Assembly (NCBI GenBank): GCA_023525715.1
Contig: CM042012.1
Coordinates: 62,121,705 to 62,185,704, forward strand
Source of the DNA: Cichorium intybus
Lineage: Eukaryota > Streptophyta > Magnoliopsida > Asterales > Asteraceae
Length of the DNA: 64,000 nt
Direction of reading: 5' to 3'
Part shown: piece by piece, positions 47,783 to 59,814 of the stretch
How positions within the stretch are numbered: position 1 is the first letter of the stretch
Layout: every line of letters begins with the position of its first letter
Notes under the pieces: model-generated
The model's input: the letters and a program-made list of their open reading frames with translations, nothing else
Database searches by the model: none
What the model was told of the DNA's origin: nothing
Position numbers and translations under genes: made by a program

Positions 47783-48305
47783 TGTTGGGTGTTGAAATAT
47801 GAAAATAGATGAGCAGATATAGATATTGAATCAATAACACAATTAATCACACAATGATAATGCAACTAAGTTAATTGAACAATGAGATATGAATAACATG
47901 TGCCGAATGATTTGATTAGAACTTGGTTTTACAATTGGGTTTTCTATGTTGAGGATATACGATTCTCGTAAGTTAATCTCGTAATATCCCACGCTCGACA
48001 CGGTATGGTATCACTGATATTTATACTGAATCAGAGATACCAATAGTACACCTATTACAGAGAATATCCTATCAGTGTACTAGCCAATAGGATACAAGAT
48101 TCATGCAACACGTATTGTACTATACGCGTGCACACAAAAGACAAAATGACAGACTGTCAAGTCTTCGGGTCCTCTATGCATTGCACTTCGGAGTCTTTAG
48201 ACTTCGGTGTCTTCACCTGTTTATTCACTTCGGGGTTCACTTCGGGGTTTTCTTCATGGGTTGGACTTCGAATATCTCAACACTTCATCACAAAATTTCT
48301 CAACA
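47783..48305 (-). repeat. Sirevirus-like 5' LTR (523 bp)
   Basis: Partner of 34645-35167. TATA box TATAAATATC at 48016-48025 (minus). Target duplication ATCTT follows at 48306-48310. Confidence 0.97.
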
Positions 48306-49130
48306 ATCTTTACTAGAAGAAATTAGGGTTAAGAGTGGTATAAGCGTGTAATATGTCTTGGTTGCTAGGCATACCCATCGGCTAGACTTTCGAATTGTCA
48401 TCAGTGTATGGTTTATTACAATAAGTCATCCAACTCTTGAATTAGAAGCTTTGTATGTAAGAATGGTTGTTGATGCCTCACATCTATTACTGGTGTTGTA
48501 GCAGAGATCACTGGCATAGAGTTTCAAAATATCATCACCACTATGTTTTTTTCTTCCATCAGAAAGATAGAGGTGGTTGAGAGTGGATTGGTGCGTATGA
48601 TAGATTACGGTAAGCAATCTAACCATCGACACAGAATTTTTAACTCTCGACTTTAAGTGGCTTTACTCAAAGTGTCTAGAAGTTTGTGTTGCAGAAAAAC
48701 TTTTAGGTTGGTTAAAGACAAAAGTTGTTAGTGCTTCAAACTCATTGTGTTGTACCAATGAGAATCATTAGCACATGTTGTTTTGTCTCAGCAGTGAGTG
48801 GTATTACTCGGTGCGTCGTCGACGGTAAGGAATGTCTTAGCGAGTCACGGTAACAGTGAGTCACATCTTTGACATGACGTTTGGATCTATATTCCTGATT
48901 GATATTTATCAGGAACATTGACGATCGTGCAATTTGTGTAAAGAAAAAAATATTTTTTTTAATTTTCTAAAAAGTAAAGACATATTTTGTAATTTTGAAT
49001 TTTTTAATTTTTTTGGTGTTTTTAATTCTCCCCTTAAATTTGTGCATGGAAGAGAATGAAAAAGTAAAAACATGAACAAATTTAACTAGAAAAAAAAATA
49101 ATAAAGTTTACAAAAATTGAACTTTTCAGT
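48306..49130. other. unclassified sequence
   Basis: No ORF with a recognisable domain. Weakly repeated words (GGTTAAGAGTGG / GGTTGAGAGTGG; CAGAGATCACTGGCATAGAG and GCGATCATTGACCCAGAG at 34589) hint at a diverged repeat that also covers 34443-34644. AT-rich towards 49000. Confidence 0.5.
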
Positions 49131-49132
49131 CA

Positions 49133-50858
49133 TCAAAGCGAATCAAATCCAGTTTGGAACAAAGTTACCTTTTCGAACACATAGTTAGATACGAACCCCA
49201 TATGATCTTTCCTCTCTTCCCTCCCGCAAGGACACATACTCTCCATTAATGATTTGAATGTAGTGCAATTGAGAGATGTCTCTTGTCGTGTGCATGGAAC
49301 AGCCATTATCAACGAACCGAGGTCTGATGATATTCCTTCATAGCTGCTCCTGCACAAGCTGCGGGCTTAATTGGTCTTTGGGAACACAGTCTATTTTGAA
49401 ACTGGGTATACCATTGCTGTCTACACACGAAACTCTTTCCCATGACATGTCATGTCTATCAGCTAAGGAACATGAAGAGTTAGCAGGACAGTTAGGTGAA
49501 TTAGAAACGAGGCCTTTTGGTACCCATCAGTAGTTTGGTTTAGGTCTTTTGTTGTTTAACCGGATGAGTGTATCCGCACTTGAGTTTGAAGCAGAACACC
49601 CCCTTGATGTGTGCTTATGTTGCCAGTATGGACTCGAGGACGATCCTTGAGATGAGCTCGACTTTACCGATTGCGATTTGATAGAGTCATCTCTTGAGTC
49701 GGTCCTTTTGTCCTTGGGGGCCTGCTTCTTGTCCTTCACTGCATTCCAATCACCGTTGCATGACCGTGACCTCGAAGGTTTTCTTTTGCAAGGTTACCCT
49801 CTTGGTACATTATGCCAGCATTGTGCGTAGAAGGGAACATATGGGCGATGTGGACAGTTACGAGCGATGTGACCTGTAATCCCATAATTGAAACACGTTT
49901 GTTTTTTCAAGTAAATGAGATTGTGACTTGGTCCTCGACTTTTGAATTGTTTAAAGAATTTCCACAAATACAAGCACAACCAAATTTACTAGGACTAGGT
50001 CTTGGTCTAGAAGGAACTTCTCATTCTTTCACAAACTTTTGTGGTTTAAATTTCCTAACATTAGGATTTTTAGAATTTAATGCATCACCACAAGAAGTTG
50101 CAGAAACTGAAGAAACGGTTTTGGTGCAGTTATTAGAAACAGCAGAGGATGAAGCATCAGATTTTGACGAGTTTTTAACAGAACTAGGACCATTATGTCC
50201 TCCTCGCTTGCATCTTCCACTATGATTGTATCTGCACAAGAAGAAAAGGTATTAGTAGCGTCTACCTTAACAACTACCTTAGCTTCCTCGGTTGTTATTG
50301 TTTCAGCAGCCTGACGTTTAGCATCCATGAGTTGATCAATGTCATCAAGCTTGCCCTTTTCTTGTTTAGCCTTATCATGAGCTAGTAAAATCTCATAATA
50401 GGTATAAGCTGGAGTATAATTATCATTAAACGGAGGTGGCACACTATTATACCCCAAACCCTCGCCCTGCTTGTTTTGCCACTTAAGCTGTTGTTCAACC
50501 ATTGATTCAACTACTGCACTTGATGCATTAAACCTTTTGATATTAAAATCAATATCTTTGTATTTTGCTCTTAATGCTTCAAGCTCGGCAGTTAAACTAT
50601 CTCTTCTTTGGTGAAACGATACCAACAACTTACTGTACTCCATTCCTCTTGTACTCTATTATAATCGCTTGTTTTGGCTTCTAACGATTCTTGTAAAGGT
50701 TTCAGTTTCTTTTTAGTGTTATAAACAAGATTTTCAAGATCAAAAACTTCTATAATCAGGCGGTCATTGTGTTCACGATATTTCATAATTATCTTTTCAC
50801 AATCTGGAGTATATGATTTTTCACAAGCGTCTTTTGTCGTGGTAGCCATTTTGACCAA
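49133..50858 (-). pseudogene. copia relic: gag C-terminal half to protease region
   Basis: Same family as copia 1: KYREHNDRLIIEVFDLENLVY and KKLKPLQESLEAK (50640-50800), a VVESMVEQQLKWQNKQGEGLGY stretch (50420-50520) matching copia 1 at 5940-6000, second zinc knuckle with Cys-to-Tyr change (CFNYGITGHIARNC, about 49850-49900), RS/K-rich stretch (49540-49740), and a scrap of the protease region at 49133-49357. Several frameshifts. The rest of pol, the first gag half and LTRs are absent. Confidence 0.75.
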
Positions 50859-50899
50859 ACAGGTTTATGTGATGTTCAATTGGAAAGAAAGTATTGACG

Positions 50900-51631
<732 letters not shown>

Positions 51632-52612
51632 TGACAACGCTTAGTAATATCAACTATTTTAGTCGTTGTTAGGCCCTATTCTTGGTGAAAATATATCATA
51701 TATATGCATTGGTATTTCTCACTTTTTGTGCTACTGCTTGTTCGCAAAGAAATGTTACAATCAGGGGCTAAAAGCGGACAATTGAAGAAGTTTTGAAGAT
51801 AAAGACAAAAACAGTCGAATAAGTACGCGCGTCGCAGGAATGATGATCAGCGCGACGCGCCACGTCAAAAGTAAGGCGTTGAAGAGAATTCATATGACAA
51901 AAAACGGGAATAAGGCTCTACGCGCGACGTGGCTAGAAGCCTTACGCGTCGCGGCTTTTAATTTTCCACAATTATAAATAGAGGCATTTAGGTCGAAAAA
52001 AGAAGGCGAAGATCAAACCCTAAGGTAGTAAGGTGGACTTACGGTGACTTTGACTCAAGTTTCGATATTCCAACAACCCTTTGTGGTATTTTTATGTTTT
52101 TCACTTTGCTTTCAATATTAGTTTAGTTGTTTTAGCTCTTAGCTTGGTGTTTCTGGCTTGTGACAACCAGTAGCAGTAGATTAGAGTTGATTAATTTCGT
52201 ATTTGGATGTTTTGAATGTTCTGGATTGGAGTTTAATATAGTTAATCATTCGGTTCATGTTTATTGCACTATTTTACGTTTATTTATGTTTTATTGCTTT
52301 GGATGCTTTTGGATTGTGTTTATTGTTTCTGGATTCTGAATATACCTTCTGATTTCAGTAAGCAATCTAGGTTTTTAGGCTTTGAGCTAGTTTCATTTAG
52401 TTTATGTTTGGTTTTGATTTTGGATTTGAGATTTCTGTGTGTTTTTGGAAAGTGGAAGTTAGTCCCTCTGGCTGTAGCGTGACACTACGGTTGGTAAGCT
52501 ATCGTCTTGTCTTGACCACCAAACTCTCGTGGATCGACCCTACTACCGCTGTACTAGTGTGTGTGAGCTTTATTTTACTATTTTTTGACCGCACGACGAC
52601 CTAGGCGTGTCA
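51632..52612 (+). repeat. Athila copy B 5' LTR (981 bp)
   Basis: TGACAACGC...GGCGTGTCA. TATA box TATAAATAG at 51973-51981; upstream CG-rich words ACGCGCGTCGC, GCGCGACGCG, ACGCGCGACG and ACGCGTCGCGG between 51826 and 51955. Confidence 0.95.
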
Positions 52613-52617
52613 AATTT

Positions 52618-52635
52618 TGGCGTCATTGTCGGGAG
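52618..52635 (+). promoter_or_regulatory. Athila copy B primer-binding site, mutated
   Basis: TGGCGTCATTGTCGGGAG, four or so changes from the TGGCGCCGTTGCCGGGGA seen intact at 71-88. The changes are mostly C-to-T or G-to-A transitions. Confidence 0.85.
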
Positions 52636-52756
52636 GCTGTGAGCTTAGGATAGGACGATCTGTAGGGAGGTGTTTTCTGATTTTTGGATTTAGTTTTGAT
52701 ATTTAGGTTAGTGAGTATTTTTCATTTTGGTTTTGGCGGGCATTCTGCACTAGTGC

Positions 52757-54649
52757 ATGTGTACCCGTCGGGGTGGGCATTCATCACCCTTGCTTTTTGA
52801 CTCTGAGATCGAGCGAACCGCGCACAATAACCGTGTGCGTAGGCATTTAGGTAAGATGACTCCCAGTAATGTTAGTATAGAGGATGTTACCCATGATCCC
52901 TTGGGCGAGGTAACAGGGGGAATTCCATTTATACCCCCAGTGTCAGAATTTCACTTTGGTAGCACGAGTGCTAGTGGTGGTGCGGTTTCAGCCCCCGCAT
53001 CGATACCATCATGCACTCCGCCGTCAGTTCCACCTTTACAACAACCAACCACCAATCCTTTTTCCGCTGCTATGGCTTGGGGAGCGTCGACCCGAGATGG
53101 CAACCCACCACCACGACAGCAAGCAACCACTTCTCAACCATTACCATCACAGTAACAACAACCCATATTCAAACCACAACCTGTCTTTCAAACCTTACCA
53201 TCACAAACCCAACAACATTTGCAACCACAACAACCTCCACCACAGCAACATCAATGCTAGGAGGTCGAGCAAGGGTATGACGAGGAAGATGAAGGACGGA
53301 TTCCTCCACAGCAACAACAACAATGGAACCGAGGTCGGGGACCTCCAAGGAGAGTACAACAACAACCGCAGCAACCACAAGGGCAACAATTTTACAACAA
53401 CAATGATCATCATAACGGTAATTCTGTTCCACCCTTATATTTTGCACAACCGAAAGGGCAATCGGTTGCGTCACACTTCCAACCTCGAGAGTATGACGAT
53501 GCATCGCCCATATATCTTCCTGAAAATGTTGAGAACCAAGTAGAGATTAGGCCACAACTCCTAGGCATTTTACCTGAGTTTCGTGGATATAAGCAAGATG
53601 ATCCCTATAATCACTTATATGAATTCATAGCTATAGCCAATGCGAATACTCCTCGAAATACCAACAGGAATATCTTTAGGTTGAGACTGTTTCCATTTAA
53701 CTTAAAAGACAAAGCCAAGTATTGGTTTACTTCTCTCCAACCTAATAGTATTACCACGTGGGTGCAACTAAAGGCCAAGTTTTTGCAAGAGTTCTATCCT
53801 GCCAGTAAAACCACCGAGATTAGACGAGCGATCCAAGACTTTCAACAGAAGCCTGGGGAGGCATTTCACGAGGCTTTTGATCGATTGAAGGAATTGATGC
53901 TCTCCTGCCCTCATCACGACCTTCCAAAGTGGCAGCTGGTGAAGTTATTCTTTGAAGGTGTAGACCTGATGAACCAAGCGATGATCAATGCATCATCTAG
54001 CGGGACCATTATGATGCAGGATCCAGATGATGCCTGACGATTTTTGGAACAACTTAGCAATGGGTCAAAAGCAAATTTTTCCACCAGGAAGCCTGTGAGT
54101 ACAGCTGCAGCAGTAGGGGCAGATGCGGATTGGAAGAAAGAAGTGAAAAAGGAAATAGGAGAGTTGAATAAGAAATTCGATAGGTTAATGTCTACTTTGC
54201 AAGGAGGACCACAAAATCAGCAAGGTAGTCAACAAGGACAAAGGACACAGGACGTGAATCAAGTTTTTGGTCAAGGTTAAGGACAGTATAACAATGGACG
54301 ACCTTACAGACCGTACAACCAAGGTTCTCAAATTTTCAACAACCAGTCCTACAACAACAGGCAGAATAATTATTAAGGGCAGTCGTCCAATCAACCTAAA
54401 CAATTTCAACCTGTGAACAACAACAATCCGAGTGGGAGTAATAACAACAACATGGGGCCAACTAACACTAACAATAATGCCCCAGAAAGCCAAGAAAACA
54501 TGATTGCTAAGATGTATGATTTGTTCAATGCTAGTCAGCAGCAAACTCAAGCTAATGCCAAGGCCATCGCCAATATGGAAAGGCAAATCGCTCAGATGGC
54601 TGAAGACAAAAGGAAAACGGACAATGGCAAGTTACCAAGCAGTACATAA
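52757..54649 (+). pseudogene. Athila copy B gag
   Basis: The ATG at 52757 opens FDSEIERTAHNNRVRRHLG, then a Pro/Gln-rich stretch, then the Retrotrans_gag core (about 53560-54030) with LRLFPFNLKDKAKYWFTSL and FLQEFYPASKT, then Gln/Asn-rich repeats and a heptad-like IANMERQIAQMAE. No zinc knuckle, as usual for Athila/Tat. One reading frame throughout, broken by stops at 53153, 53258, 54035, 54278, 54374 and 54647. Each is one C-to-T change from Gln or Arg codons. Confidence 0.9.
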
Positions 54650-54739
54650 ATTAACCCAAATCATACACAACGGGCTGGGAAAGAGGATGTGAACGTTGTT
54701 GAGGCTGAATGGAGAAAAGTTCCTAAGAAGATTTATTAG

Positions 54740-55527
54740 GATATGAAGATGAAGTCGAGACTGAAGACGGTAAGGATAAGGATGAGGAGGATACTCCAAT
54801 TGAGAAATATACTCAAGTTAAGGAGGACAAGGAAGTCGAGGAGGAGGAGCAGCCAATAGTAGCTGGTATTATGCAAAGGAAGAAAGATAAGAAAGTGAAG
54901 AAGAAGCAGGAGGTGCCTAGCAAGCCAACTGGGCCATCGATAAACCAACCTTTTTGGGATGAGCTGAAGAATGCTCCTGGAGATACAAGGATTCATCAGG
55001 AGATGTGTAAGACAGATGAGGAATTTAAGACACCCATACCTGACATGGTGAGGTTGACTGTCAAGGCAAGCGAGGCTCTGTTAGGGACATTTCCTAAGAA
55101 GGAAAGAGATCCTGGATCACCGTTGATCATGGTCACGGTGGGAGATGTTGTTATTAGGAATACCATGCTGGACTTGGGAGCAAGTGTTAATGTTTTGCCA
55201 GGATACTTGTATGATAAGTATAAGAATGAGGAACTGGAACCAGCAAAGACGGTTCTGCAGTTAGCTGATCAGTCAATGAAGGTCTCTCGGGGTAAGTTAA
55301 CAAATGTGATCGTCAAGGTGGGCGATTTCTTTTACCCTGTGGATTTTCTGGTGATGGAATACGAGAATCTGGAGGATGCGCCCGCGCTGATTTTGGGACG
55401 TCCATTTTTGGCAACACCTGGTGCTGTTATGGATTGTAAGACCAGGGATTTGGATATCTCCTTTGGGACGAGAAAGCGTAGGCTTAACATGTTTGGATGT
55501 CCAATATCTCTACCACAAGTACGATGA
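54740..55527 (+). pseudogene. Athila copy B aspartic protease
   Basis: Acidic then Lys-rich linker, then a retropepsin-like domain with active-site MLDLGASVNVLP (about 55165-55200), the hydrophobic ALILGRPFLATPGA motif (about 55385-55425) and IDCK/MDCKTRDLDISF. The domain is open and undamaged from 54871 to 55527, but out of frame with gag and ends in tandem stops, so it is not fused to any polymerase. In full-length relatives this domain is followed by RT. Confidence 0.88.
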
Positions 55528-55940
55528 TAAGTATTTGAACGGCAGACCACTTATGGCCGCAGGAACAAAGGACAAGGGTAAGGATCAAAGGATTGTATGT
55601 AATGAAGAGGAAACATTATGGGAAGCAAAATGGCATCCGTTGTCGACAGTGGACAAGGTGCAGTTGTTAGACATGCTCGAATGATGGAGTTGAAGCACCA
55701 ACAATATCAGAAGGACACACGGTGTAGGGAGGCAAAGGTCTTCCAGCTCCTGGATGCTCAACAACAATGGATTAGTCAAGTGAGCGACCGAATGACACTG
55801 CTTACGACATTGCTTGCAACGCTGGTACATGATTTTGCACCAGAAATGAAGAGGATGATGCCACGAGAAGATTGGGAAGAGTAGGAGGAAGCCCGTCTGG
55901 CTGAAGACGTTAAACTTAGCGCTTGTTGGGAGGCAACCCA
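55528..55940 (+). other. remnant region and conserved post-pol word
   Basis: Replaces the expected ~3.5 kb of RT-RNase H-integrase. 55618-55884 is open for 88 codons (heptad-like LLDAQQQWISQVSDRMTLLTTLL), function unknown, possibly a divergent coiled-coil tail. 55895-55940 holds the word GCTGAAGACGTTAAAC, TTAGCGCTTGTTGGGAGGCA and CCCA that follows pol in this family; a relative is at 23651-23698. Confidence 0.6.
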
Positions 55941-56194
55941 TCCTTTATAGGTTAGGTATAATGTTCTTTAGGAGTAATTAGGAGAATATTATCATCATCA
56001 TTGCAGGTATTATTGGTACGAGGCAAGTGTGGGGTCACACGAGGAACTTTGGAAAATTTAGTAGCCACGACGCGGTAAGGAGAAGGGCACGACGCGGGGT
56101 CGTGAAGTAACCCGATGCGCAGGGGTTATTTGGCGACACGCACGACGCGGATTGCATACAAGTTCGTCACGAAAGTCGATCGGTCAGAATCTTC

Positions 56195-56203
56195 TTTATA
56201 AGG
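56195..56203 (+). promoter_or_regulatory. possible internal TATA box for the 3' ORF
   Basis: TTTATAAGG about 110 bp before the predicted splice donor, downstream of CG-rich words CACGACGCGG/CACGACGCGGGG (56067-56150) that resemble those upstream of the LTR TATA box. An equivalent but degenerate TTTTAACCC lies at 24012 in copy A. Confidence 0.45.
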
Positions 56204-56311
56204 TACGTACCCTTATCGCATAACCACACAACCACGCCGCGCGAGAACAGAGCATCTTCTGATCAACTGATTTCCTTCGTTGTTCTTGCATTCTTGTGTT
56301 CTACTACTACG

Positions 56312-56651
56312 GTATGTCTTCTAGAACTTGTTATTTCGCGTTATTACAAGCATTTGATGGGTTAATTTGATTGAAATAGCAAAACTAGAAAAACTTAGAC
56401 AATCGGCAATGTCGGCTCGTAAGGTGTTTTGTTTGCAAAATCACCACCCTAGAGGGGCTAGTCGGTAATTAGGCTATCTTGTAGAGGCATTAGATTGAGT
56501 TTAACAGGTGAAATCAATGATTTTGGGGTTTTATTTCGCAACAGACCTACGGCGCGCCGTGCCTTGTTCTTGGGCCGCGTCGCGCTTGTCTGGAGAAGAC
56601 AAAGGACTGATTTTGCAAAAATATTTTCATGTGTGGTTTCTTTTTGTGCAG
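56312..56651 (+). other. predicted leader intron, Athila copy B
   Basis: Donor ACG/GTATGT at 56312 and acceptor TTTTTGTGCAG at 56650-56651, immediately followed by ATG at 56652. 340 bp. Alignable with the 358-bp intron at 24129-24486, which has the same acceptor-ATG junction. Confidence 0.65.
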
Positions 56652-57764
56652 ATGGATTTCAGACGCGATCACCCATTTCTTCGTTTCCCCGAGGTCTTAG
56701 ACGATACACCTCAGTACGAGGCACGGCGAGACGAGTTGAGTACCCGCTGGGTACTCAAGGCGATCGTATTGGATCGAGCGGTTCCTACACAGGCCGGAAT
56801 TTAGGCTAAGTTGGAGCCGTTTATCCATCGTACCTGGTCTGATGGACAGTTCACTTTTACTTGCCGCGGCTGGGATAGGCTGATGGCAAACGAGGATGAT
56901 GTGGTCTACAATGAGCTACTTCTGGAGTTCCTTTCTACAGTCAGATACTAACCAGCCTTACAGGAGGCACGATCTCAGTTGGTTCGGTTCCGATTGGGCA
57001 GGGAGAGCAGGGAGTGAAATATTCGAGAGTTTGGGAGACGTGTGGGTATTTACACCGCGACTGAGCTAGCGAGCCGCCATTTCACACCATTTCTTCGGGC
57101 ATGTAATCGGGGGCAGCCTCGTCAGGATGGCAACGCGGTTGTCTGGGCAGCGATGTCCAATGACCGTTTGAGCCGGGGTCGGCTAAGGAGAGCCAGCTCC
57201 GCAATCCACTGCATCGCTTAATGCACCGGATCATATCCACTTCTGTTATACATAAGCGTGGGTGTGAGAAGGTGTCAGAAGACGACATGACCTTCATGTG
57301 GGCGATCTCCGATCCCACCAGATTCCTTCATTTACCATACGCAGTGGCGGTCTCTCTCACCACCCGATCCGCGGGTATTGGCGACACTAGCCCAATGGTT
57401 GGAGGGTATTTTGCTACTCGCTTGGCCAGACCCTATGGCCTTCTTACTGCTGAGGTCGTGGCAACATTAATGGCGACACCAACTACGCACACATCATCCC
57501 GTTATTTAGAGATCATGGGGCTCATTCACCAGCCCCAGCCAGGTGTATACATGAGGGCACCGACAGAGGCACCACGAGCTCCTTATGCCCAGCCCAAGCA
57601 GCCAGCGAGGAGGAGTAGACGCAGGGAGGAGCCAGCAGCTGATCAGCCCCCGCTGTAGTTTTCGGACGTGTTGATTGCCGTTCAGGAGCTAAGCGACAGG
57701 GTCACCGGGATAGAGGATCAGTTGGTATGGATCGGGGAGGTATTACTGGAGACGGCCTCCTAGT
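56652..57764 (+). pseudogene. Athila 3' ORF, copy B
   Basis: Starts MDFRRDHPFLRFPEVLDD at the predicted splice acceptor. Conserved blocks against copy A: FTCRGWDRLM, YNELLLEFLSTVR, FTPFLRACNRG, MTFMWAISDPTRFLHLPYAV and SSRYLEIMGLI, then an Arg-rich tail and a short heptad region (VQELSDRVTGIEDQL). Family resemblance is to the ORF found 3' of pol in Athila elements (ATHILA ORF-1-type proteins), assigned from memory. Stops at about 56802, 56947, 57015, 57656 and 57761 and a frameshift near 57215. No signal peptide or membrane helix. Confidence 0.8.
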
Positions 57765-58891
57765 CTGGACGACACCCACGACCTTTCCCAGCCAGAGCTC
57801 ACGATGATGAGGCGGGTCCTTCTCGGACACGCCAGGATGATTGATGTATTTTCTCTTTCACTTTTTTTGCGGATACTATACCAAACTTATCACTCTTTTA
57901 TTTATGTACTTTATTTACATTTTTGTTGTATTCTTTTGTTTGTGTTTGTTCTGTTTGCATTTAATATTGTTTGTGAGTGTGCATGTTAATACCAAATGGG
58001 GAATCGCCTGAGGAGTTGTTTCATGCAAGTGTGGGTTCATTGTGCCCCCTCCACTTGTCATTTCACCGGCGTGTTTTACTGTTGCGCCACAACTCTTGGA
58101 AAATCTGAAGCGTGAGATGTTTGTATTTTTGTTTCTGTTACAACCAAGTTCCATCAAGCAGTCAACCGTCTAAGGGGTAACTCTTTCTCCCTTGTTTTGA
58201 AATAAATTATGTACAACGGGGACGTTGTATGGTTTTAAGTGTGGGGTGTGGACGGTCGAAAGAATGTTTTTGAAATTTTTACGGGAAATGGGTCATTTTC
58301 AAAAAATTTAGCAATTTTTCAAAATTTTTAATAGGTTATAATTTTCAAACGAATAATTTATGAATGTTACAGCATTGGTATTTTTCAAGAAATACCGTTT
58401 AGTTGTTATCATGCTATATGTTTAGTCAAATAAGTTGAGTTTTAGGAGTTAGAAGATTGAAGTATTTTAGGTTTGGAATTTAGGAAGGAATTGTCAATCA
58501 GTGGCCTTTGTTGTTCGAGCCGGTAGGTCTAAAATGGGTGGCCTCGAAAAGGTACTTATGCACCTTACCACCTAAGATCGTCTGGTCTGGGATGGAATTT
58601 CCGAAAGCTCGTTACACAAACAACATCGAAAGTCATGGATACTTCTTTAGCGGCCTTTAGAATCTGAATGAGTAAGTTTGCATTTGCATACCGAAAATTT
58701 GTAATCAATGGTTCTTTAGAAAGTCGTGAATTCCAAAGAATATTCTGTTTATGTTTTCAAAAACTATTTCATCTAACTTTAGGGACAATAAACTTTGAAA
58801 TTCAACACGTTCAAAAATTGTTTGAGTCTTAGTTAAAATCTGTTAAAAACTCTCTTGCTTGGGGACAAGCAAGACACGAGTGTGGGGTGTT
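57765..58891 (+). other. Athila copy B 3' non-coding region
   Basis: No supported ORF. 58205-58891 aligns with the reverse complement of 1224-1880 at high identity, for example a GAAAGCTCGTTACAC and CAACATCGAAAGTCATGG block near 58612. Ends in a purine-rich tract before the 3' LTR. Confidence 0.8.
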
Positions 58892-59814
58892 TGACAAAGC
58901 CTAGTAATATCAAGTATTTTAGTCGTTGTTAGGCCCTATTCGTGGTGAAAATATATCATATATACATTGGCATTTCTCACTTTTTGTGCTAGTGCTTGTT
59001 TGCAAAGAAATGTTACAATCAGGGGCTAAAAGCGGCCAAGTGAAGAAGTTTTGAAGATAAAGACAAAAACAGTCGAATAAGCACGCGCGCCGCGGGAATG
59101 ATGATCAGCGCGACACGCCACGTCAAAAGTAAGGCGTTGAAGAGAATTTAAATGACGAAAAAACAGGGATAAGGCTCTACGCACGACGCGGCTAGAAGCC
59201 TTATGCGTCGCGGCTTTTAATTTTCCACAAGTATAAATAGAGGCATTTAGGTCGAAAAAGGAGGCGAAGATCAGACCCTACGGTGGACTTACGGCGACTT
59301 TGACTCAAGTTTCAATATTCCAGCAACCCTTTGTGGTATTTTATGTTTTTCACTTTGATTTCAATATTAGTTTAGTTGTTTTAGCTCTTAGCTTGGTGTT
59401 TCTGGCTTGTGACAACCAGTAGCAGTAGGTAGAATTCATTAATTTCGTATTTGGATGTTTTGAATGTTGTGGATAGGAGTTTAATATAGTTAATCATTCG
59501 GTTAATGTTTTATTGCACTATTTACCTTTATTTATGTTTTATTGCTTTAGATGCTTTTGGATTGTGTTTATTGTTTCTGGATTCTGAATATACCTTCTGA
59601 TTTCAGTAAGCAATCTAGGTTTTAGGCTTTGAGCTAGTTTCATTTAGTTTATGTGTGGTTTTAATTTTGGATTTGAGATTTCTGTGTGTTTTGGGAAAGT
59701 GGAAGTTAGTCCCTCTGGCTATAGCGTGACACTACAGTTAGTAAGCTATCGTCTTCTCTTGACCACCAAACTCTCGTGGATCGACCCTTACTACCGCTGT
59801 ACTAGTATGTGTGA
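58892..59814 (+). repeat. Athila copy B 3' LTR, last ~45 bp missing
   Basis: TGACAAAGCCTAG... TATA box at 59232-59240. It follows the 5' LTR up to ACTAGTATGTGTGAG and then lacks the terminal CTTTATTTTAC...GTGTCA segment. The target duplication GAGAT follows at once. Confidence 0.92.

Larger units (their letters stand above)
34645..48305 (-). mobile_element. complete Sirevirus-like Ty1/copia element (13.66 kb)
   Basis: Both LTRs are 523 bp with 9 differences (1.7%). Direct 5-bp target duplication ATCTT (34640-34644 and 48306-48310). Order on the minus strand: LTR, tRNA-Met primer-binding site, gag-pol, 2.2-kb spacer with palindromes, promoter, third ORF, polypurine tract, LTR. The size, the large gag with a knuckle and long linker, and an ORF between pol and the 3' LTR fit the SIRE/Maximus lineage (inference). 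Young but disabled: gag-pol has two frameshifts and a stop, and the third ORF has one TAG. Confidence 0.95.
51632..59814 (+). mobile_element. Athila-type non-autonomous element copy B (8.2 kb)
   Basis: LTRs at 51632-52612 and 58892-59814, tRNA-Asp-type primer-binding site, gag, protease, post-pol word, leader intron, 3' ORF, conserved 3' non-coding region and purine-rich GTGTGGGGTGTT before the 3' LTR. No reverse transcriptase, RNase H or integrase between protease and post-pol word. Target duplication GAGAT (51627-51631 and 59815-59819). Inserted into the integrase of a minus-strand copia. LTRs differ by roughly 5-6% in the first 350 bp by eye. Confidence 0.92.

Noticed and set aside
56495..56809. 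104-codon ORF overlapping the Athila 3' ORF in another frame
   Set aside because: Spans the predicted intron and is not conserved in copy A; a shadow frame.
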